64,000 nt of DNA from AWTP1-18 sp036504515 (GTDB lineage Bacteria; Pseudomonadota; Gammaproteobacteria; Burkholderiales; Rhodocyclaceae), in contig DASXVA010000007.1 of the NCBI GenBank assembly GCA_036504515.1, forward strand, positions 1 through 64,000, in the 5' to 3' direction. The translations under genes and the position numbers were made by a program. Every line of letters starts with the position of its first letter. Positions within the stretch are counted from its first letter, which is position 1. The notes under the pieces are model-generated. The model saw only the letters and a list, made by a program, of their open reading frames with translations. It was not told the DNA's origin and did not search any database. Of this stretch, positions 60,241-64,000 are shown piece by piece.

Positions 60241-60867
60241 TCAATTACCGTAGCGCCAGCACAGTGACCACACGACCTGCATGAATGCAGGGCGGTCAAA
60301 CATCGGCATGCCCTCGATGAGCAGCATGAATTGTTGTGAGCCGACATAGAGGGGCCAAGCACCAAGCTGACTGTTGCCGGCAACATCCACTAGCCCTAGG
60401 GCAGGTGACGCCAGGCGCAGGTTGCCCCGAATCATGGAACTGTATTTGTTTTGCAGGCCCGCAATTTCGGCACCGAACAAGGCCAGTTCTTCGGCCAGTT
60501 CATGGGGAAAGCCGGCCTGGGCGAGAGGGAAACCGTGGGTGTCGGCCAGCAAGGCGCGGCCTTCGGCGGAAAGCTGCGCCAACAGCGCAGGCATGTCGGT
60601 TTCCAGGTTGCGCGCACCCAGCTCAAGGGGTTCCGGTTGTCCCGCAACCCAGTTGATACGCTCCATGCGGTAGAGCAGGGCCAGGTTGTCCGTCTCCTTG
60701 GTCCAGACCTTGAGGTCTTCCATGGAGGTTTTGCGGGTGCAGTCCCGGGACATCAGTCCCTGCAGCACCGCCCGCGCCGGCTCCGGCTCCGGTCCGGCAA
60801 CGGCGTAGTAAGCGCCGCGAGGGGTAGGCGTCAGATAAACGTTCTCTGACAGTGAATAGTCATTCAT
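60241..60867 (-). CDS. Conserved protein with a diverged roadblock-like domain
   Basis: A 208-residue protein. The N-terminal half (SENVYLTPTPRGAYYAVAGP, LLYRMERINWVAGQPEPLEL) has no motif I recognise. From about residue 90 (LLAQLSAEGRALLADTHGFP, then LAQAGFPHELAEELALFGAE, and LYVGSQQFMLLIEGMPMFDR) the arrangement of strands and helices fits a diverged roadblock domain. Its start overlaps the kinase-GTPase stop (60860-60867), and the canonical roadblock gene follows 45 bases on, so it probably works with the GTPase. The domain call is by pattern only. Confidence 0.65.
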   Translation of the reverse strand: MNDYSLSENVYLTPTPRGAYYAVAGPEPEPARAVLQGLMSRDCTRKTSMEDLKVWTKETDNLALLYRMERINWVAGQPEPLELGARNLETDMPALLAQLSAEGRALLADTHGFPLAQAGFPHELAEELALFGAEIAGLQNKYSSMIRGNLRLASPALGLVDVAGNSQLGAWPLYVGSQQFMLLIEGMPMFDRPAFMQVVWSLCWRYGN

Positions 60868-62356
60868 GGTCAGGTTCCAGGCCAGGGTCGATCAGATAAA
60901 GAAGGGATAACACCATAATCTCCATATCCTCGCGGCTACGTGGGTCAATTTCCATCACTGGTGGTGGATTGCTTGCTCGATCTCCCATGCGTTCCCTGAG
61001 GAAACGCTGGTAGTCCTCCAGGCTGGGTTGCGGATGCGTGTCGGTACGGTTGATGCCAATGACTAAGGCTGTGTTTTCAATCAGGTGTGAAAAGGATTTG
61101 AGAAAAAATTCCAGATCGTTCAGGGGCGTGGTCCGGCTGTTATCCACCAGCAACAAAAGGCCGATGGCGCCTTTTTGCAGAATGTCCCACATGAAATCGA
61201 AACGCTCCTGGCCGGGAATGCCATAGAGGTGAACTCGTTCGTTTTCGGAGACGGTCAGGGTGCCGTAGTCCATGGCAACCGTGGTCTGGCTTTTGCGGCT
61301 TTGCACCACATCGGAAGCCCGTTGCTCCGTGGTCAGAACACCGGAGTCGGAAAGCGTGTTGATGGCCGTAGTCTTGCCCACGCCCACCGGCCCGGCAATC
61401 AGTATTTTGTAGGAGCGGACGGCCTGGCGAGGCTGATAAACAAAGCCGGCGGTGCTTGAAGTGGGCGGTGACCGCCTTCCCTCCAGGGCCTCCATGACCT
61501 GCTCGACCGACTGAGGTCTGGCGGCGGTATCAAGGGACAACATCCAGTCGATGCTATCGAGCAGCGGTGAGGGCTTGTTGTCCTGGCCCAGACGCTGAGT
61601 AACCGGATGATAGGGGTCCGCGTGCCCGGCGGTGATACGTTTGCGGCGTTCCATCGATGCGATGGGCGCTTTTCCCGTCAGACAGCGATGCATGGTCGCA
61701 CCGATGGCGTAAAGGTCCGACCAGGGGCCTTGTCGGCCATCGGAAATGTATTGCTCCAGCGGGGCGTAACCGGGGGTCAGCATGCTGACGTAATCTTTTT
61801 CGCTACCGGACATTTCCAACCGGGCAGCACCAAAGTCCAGCAATGCAGCGGTACCGTTGTTGCGAATGTAGATATTGCCGGGCTTGATGTCCCGGTGCAG
61901 GTATTTGCGTTGATGGACCTGGGCAAGCCCTTCAAGCACTTGCTTGAAAATAGCCTTGACCTGTTCTTCCGACAGGAGGCCGCCGCTTTCTTTCAGCACT
62001 TCCTGAAGAGATTTCCCCTCTTCGAAGTCCATGACGAAATAGGCTGTGCCGTTGGTCTGGAAGTATCGGTTAACCCGGACGATGTTGGGGTGGCGGAACT
62101 GGGCCAGGGTTTTTGCTTCATCAAGAAAACGCTCCCGGCACCAGGCATAAAGATCAACATCTCCGCCAGCCCGCAGTACCACATGACCATTGCTGTTACG
62201 TTCCGCAATGGACTCGGGAAAGAATTCCTTGATGGCAACTTCAAGACTGAGATTGGTGTCGAGCCCCTTGTAGGTCACGCCAAAAGCACCGGAGCCGAGG
62301 ACTTTCTCGATCCGGTATTCCTCCAGCTGCAGGCCAACGGGCAGATGCGCAATCAT
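60860..62356 (-). CDS. Ser/Thr protein kinase fused to a COG2229-type small GTPase
   Basis: A 498-residue two-domain protein. The Hanks-type kinase (1 to about 292) has all catalytic elements: LGSGAFGVTYKG, VAIK (Lys43), a helix-C Glu (E80), HRDIKPGN (Asp156) and DFGAARL (Asp174), so it should be active. The C-terminal GTPase begins at about 316: SYKILIAGPVGVGKTTAIN (P-loop 322-329), the TTVAMDYGTL effector region, HLYGIPGQERFDFMWDIL (switch II, Gln383) and INRTD in place of NKxD. The wording GPVGVGKTT and GIPGQERFDFMW fits COG2229 GTPases, usually stand-alone and encoded beside roadblock genes. The start overlaps the REC-like stop by ATGA. Signal flow from kinase to GTPase, or the reverse, is inference. 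Confidence 0.93.
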   Translation of the reverse strand: MIAHLPVGLQLEEYRIEKVLGSGAFGVTYKGLDTNLSLEVAIKEFFPESIAERNSNGHVVLRAGGDVDLYAWCRERFLDEAKTLAQFRHPNIVRVNRYFQTNGTAYFVMDFEEGKSLQEVLKESGGLLSEEQVKAIFKQVLEGLAQVHQRKYLHRDIKPGNIYIRNNGTAALLDFGAARLEMSGSEKDYVSMLTPGYAPLEQYISDGRQGPWSDLYAIGATMHRCLTGKAPIASMERRKRITAGHADPYHPVTQRLGQDNKPSPLLDSIDWMLSLDTAARPQSVEQVMEALEGRRSPPTSSTAGFVYQPRQAVRSYKILIAGPVGVGKTTAINTLSDSGVLTTEQRASDVVQSRKSQTTVAMDYGTLTVSENERVHLYGIPGQERFDFMWDILQKGAIGLLLLVDNSRTTPLNDLEFFLKSFSHLIENTALVIGINRTDTHPQPSLEDYQRFLRERMGDRASNPPPVMEIDPRSREDMEIMVLSLLYLIDPGLEPDHE

Positions 62357-63621
62357 GACGTTTCTTCTGCCTTGTCATCCAGCGGGCGGGCGCCATCGGC
62401 AAAATGACCTGCCAGTCGGGACAGAATGGTGTGGGGCATGATTTCCTGCTGCAAATCTGGTTCAAACAGGTAATTGCTTGCCCGCCGCGCAGGCCCTGCC
62501 AAACCGATGGTGCTGGCGGCTGCGTAAAACAGGAAGACATGACGCTGGGGAATACGTAGCACACGAGCGGTATAAGCGAGGTCCACCGGCATGCGATTCC
62601 ATAGGGCTGCAATGCGCAGTCCGTCCGGAACCGGGTCAAGGCGGGTCATGTTTGGCCAATGCAACAGGTACACCCGCTCATTGGGATTGGTTTCTTCTGG
62701 AATCATCCCGCGGTAGGTGAGCAAAGCCAGGCGCCACAAAAATCCCTCGCGACTGAATATCCGTGTCGCGGCGGGAGGCGTGGTCTGGTCCGGCTGTAGG
62801 GAAAATTGTTCTTCTTGAATTTCCTGAGTGGCTAGGGAAAGAAGGGAGTTCTCATCGATGAGAAGTTCGAAACACTTTCTTTCCGGTAGCCAGCGAAACA
62901 GTGCTTGCTCTTGGTGGTAGCCGATCAGCGGCACATTTGTGATCGAATTTTTCTGTAAAGCATTCTTCAAGTGCCCCAGTAGCAGCTTTCCTGCCCTGAG
63001 CCGATGGAGTTCATTGGCTGCTGCATCGTTGAGGTCGATATCCCCTGCCGCGTGCGGAGCCGGTGCCATAGGGTCAAGAAAGGAGCCAATGCGTTGCTGC
63101 AGTCGCTCCAGTGCCGTCAGAGTCGTGGAGTTCTTGTCTCCATCGCTTCGTTCGGCCGCCATCATGCCGCCGAACCCACCGGGTAGAGCAACGGTTTTCT
63201 CGAAAAAGTCCACCAATTGGGTGGCCGCCGGCACCAAGGCAGTACTTGCAGCGGGTGCCTGGACGGGGGTGTTCGCTTTGTTGGCACCCCGCTCAATGGC
63301 TTCGATCATGTTGTCGAGCTTGACCGGTTTGATGACAACTTCGGCATGCAAAGCCATAGTGCTGTCGACGTAGTTTCCATACTCGGTTTCCGAAGACAGC
63401 AACAGCACGACAGGTCGTTGCGGGTAGCGCAGGTAGTACTGTTGCAGCGCTATCTTGGCCTGAGGTCCATCACAATCGACAACGGCAAGCTGAGCATCAG
63501 TACCGTGCCCCACATCCATCTTTCCTTTGCCATGACGACCGATTGCAAATTCCAGGGTGTTGCGGGATCTTGGATTGTTGGCGATGACGTCAACCAGAAT
63601 CGTTGTGCTGCGCAGAGGCAT
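62353..63621 (-). CDS. Receiver-like protein with an unknown C-terminal region
   Basis: A 422-residue protein. Residues 1-115 resemble a response-regulator receiver fold: AQLAVVDCDG at the place of the phosphoacceptor strand, RPVVLLLSSET at the Ser/Thr strand and VVIKPVKLDNM at the KP strand. The acidic pocket is reduced, so phosphorylation is doubtful. A linker rich in Ala and Pro (about 118-205) leads to a C-terminal part (about 210-400) with DPVPDGLRIAALWNRMPVDL, which I cannot assign to a named domain. It overlaps the kinase start by four bases, so it is probably co-translated with the kinase. Confidence 0.6.
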   Translation of the reverse strand: MPLRSTTILVDVIANNPRSRNTLEFAIGRHGKGKMDVGHGTDAQLAVVDCDGPQAKIALQQYYLRYPQRPVVLLLSSETEYGNYVDSTMALHAEVVIKPVKLDNMIEAIERGANKANTPVQAPAASTALVPAATQLVDFFEKTVALPGGFGGMMAAERSDGDKNSTTLTALERLQQRIGSFLDPMAPAPHAAGDIDLNDAAANELHRLRAGKLLLGHLKNALQKNSITNVPLIGYHQEQALFRWLPERKCFELLIDENSLLSLATQEIQEEQFSLQPDQTTPPAATRIFSREGFLWRLALLTYRGMIPEETNPNERVYLLHWPNMTRLDPVPDGLRIAALWNRMPVDLAYTARVLRIPQRHVFLFYAAASTIGLAGPARRASNYLFEPDLQQEIMPHTILSRLAGHFADGARPLDDKAEETS

Positions 63622-63629
63622 GGTGGTAG

Positions 63630-64000
63630 TTAGCGGCCTCCGAAAAATATATCGGCTTCCGGCCAGAGATTGACCGCTTGTGGTGCTGCGGCTAGCACGG
63701 TTGTACGGGAGCGGTCATAGGCATCCCTGTCGCGGGCACTGCGATAGATGACTTGCAGCGGCTCTGCGATAGCGGCGCTATCCGGAGATTTTGCCAAGGC
63801 TTTTTCAAGTACTGCCATCGCTTCGACATAGTCGCCGAGGCAGAGCAACTCATCGGCGTAACTCACCGGGTCCGTTTCTGCCGCGGTGTGGTGATCGAAG
63901 GGAATGACGATGGACAGCTCTGTCGGTTCGTCCGATGGGAGTACTTCTTCTTTGGGCAAGGATGCTGCCTGCAGGACTCCTTGCTGACCTTCGTTCAGCA
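63630..64000 (-). CDS. TPR-like protein, start outside the window
   Basis: The frame stays open to the window end, so the codons visible here (from LNEGQQGVLQAASLPKEE) are the C-terminal part only; the TTG at 63959 is not the true start. Visible sequence ends with a TPR-like pair of helices: DELLCLGDYVEAMAVLEKAL and IAEPLQVIYRSARDRDAYD, followed by IFFGGR. A resemblance to the C-terminal region of FimV-like proteins is possible but slight. It is the first gene visible of the operon, eight bases before the REC-like gene. Confidence 0.5.
   Translation of the reverse strand, partial: LNEGQQGVLQAASLPKEEVLPSDEPTELSIVIPFDHHTAAETDPVSYADELLCLGDYVEAMAVLEKALAKSPDSAAIAEPLQVIYRSARDRDAYDRSRTTVLAAAPQAVNLWPEADIFFGGR

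Noticed and set aside
1..64000. tRNA, rRNA, insertion sequences or phage genes
   Set aside because: I saw no cloverleaf-like or rRNA sequence, transposase, integrase or inverted-repeat ends; reading by eye can miss a tRNA.

Overview
The window looks like the chromosome of a betaproteobacterium, most likely of the Rhodocyclales. The evidence is the trxB / Crp-Fnr regulator / ftsK / lolA / rarA order, a hemP-bfd pair behind a Fur box, nadE next to a PII gene, a two-domain polyphosphate:AMP phosphotransferase and a GC-rich base composition. The assignment rests on gene content only.

Left third (1-29875), surface and secretion: it opens inside a giant Thr-, Leu- and Gln-rich repeat protein (start outside the window) whose C-terminus carries calcium-binding loops of the kind found in type I secreted proteins. 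A SPINDLY-type O-GlcNAc transferase follows. Next is an island of sugar genes: glycosyltransferases of several families, a UDP-glucuronate decarboxylase, a GDP-mannose 4,6-dehydratase, a small methyltransferase, and two convergent GT4-methyltransferase fusions sharing a tail domain. A type I secretion apparatus comes after: an outer-membrane TolC/NodT-like lipoprotein fused to four SPOR or SPOR-like domains, a HlyB-like ABC exporter and a HlyD-like adaptor, then a long Sel1-repeat protein. The simplest reading is a secreted, probably glycosylated giant surface protein with its exporter and glycan genes.

Middle (30036-48487), housekeeping and iron: an HD-GYP phosphodiesterase, argA, the polyphosphate phosphotransferase, rsmE and kup. 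A long minus-strand iron-uptake block follows: TonB-dependent siderophore receptor, PiuC-type dioxygenase, PepSY protein, DUF2271 and DUF4198 proteins, a membrane flavodoxin-reductase and an FMN-dependent hydroxy-acid oxidase. Upstream of it lie tonB-exbB-exbD, then bfd and hemP behind a clear Fur box.

Right part (48488-64000): core genes (ppa, nadE, PII, smr, trxB, Crp-family regulator, ftsK, lolA, rarA), then a compact minus-strand signalling operon cut by the window end. It encodes a TPR-like protein, a receiver-like protein, a Ser/Thr kinase fused to a COG2229-type small GTPase, a diverged roadblock-like protein, a canonical roadblock/LC7 protein, a PAS protein and a PhnD-like protein without signal peptide. 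Kinase and GTPase in one chain, beside two roadblock-type proteins, is the strongest candidate here for an undescribed system. The glycan/type I secretion island with its SPOR-fused channel is the second.
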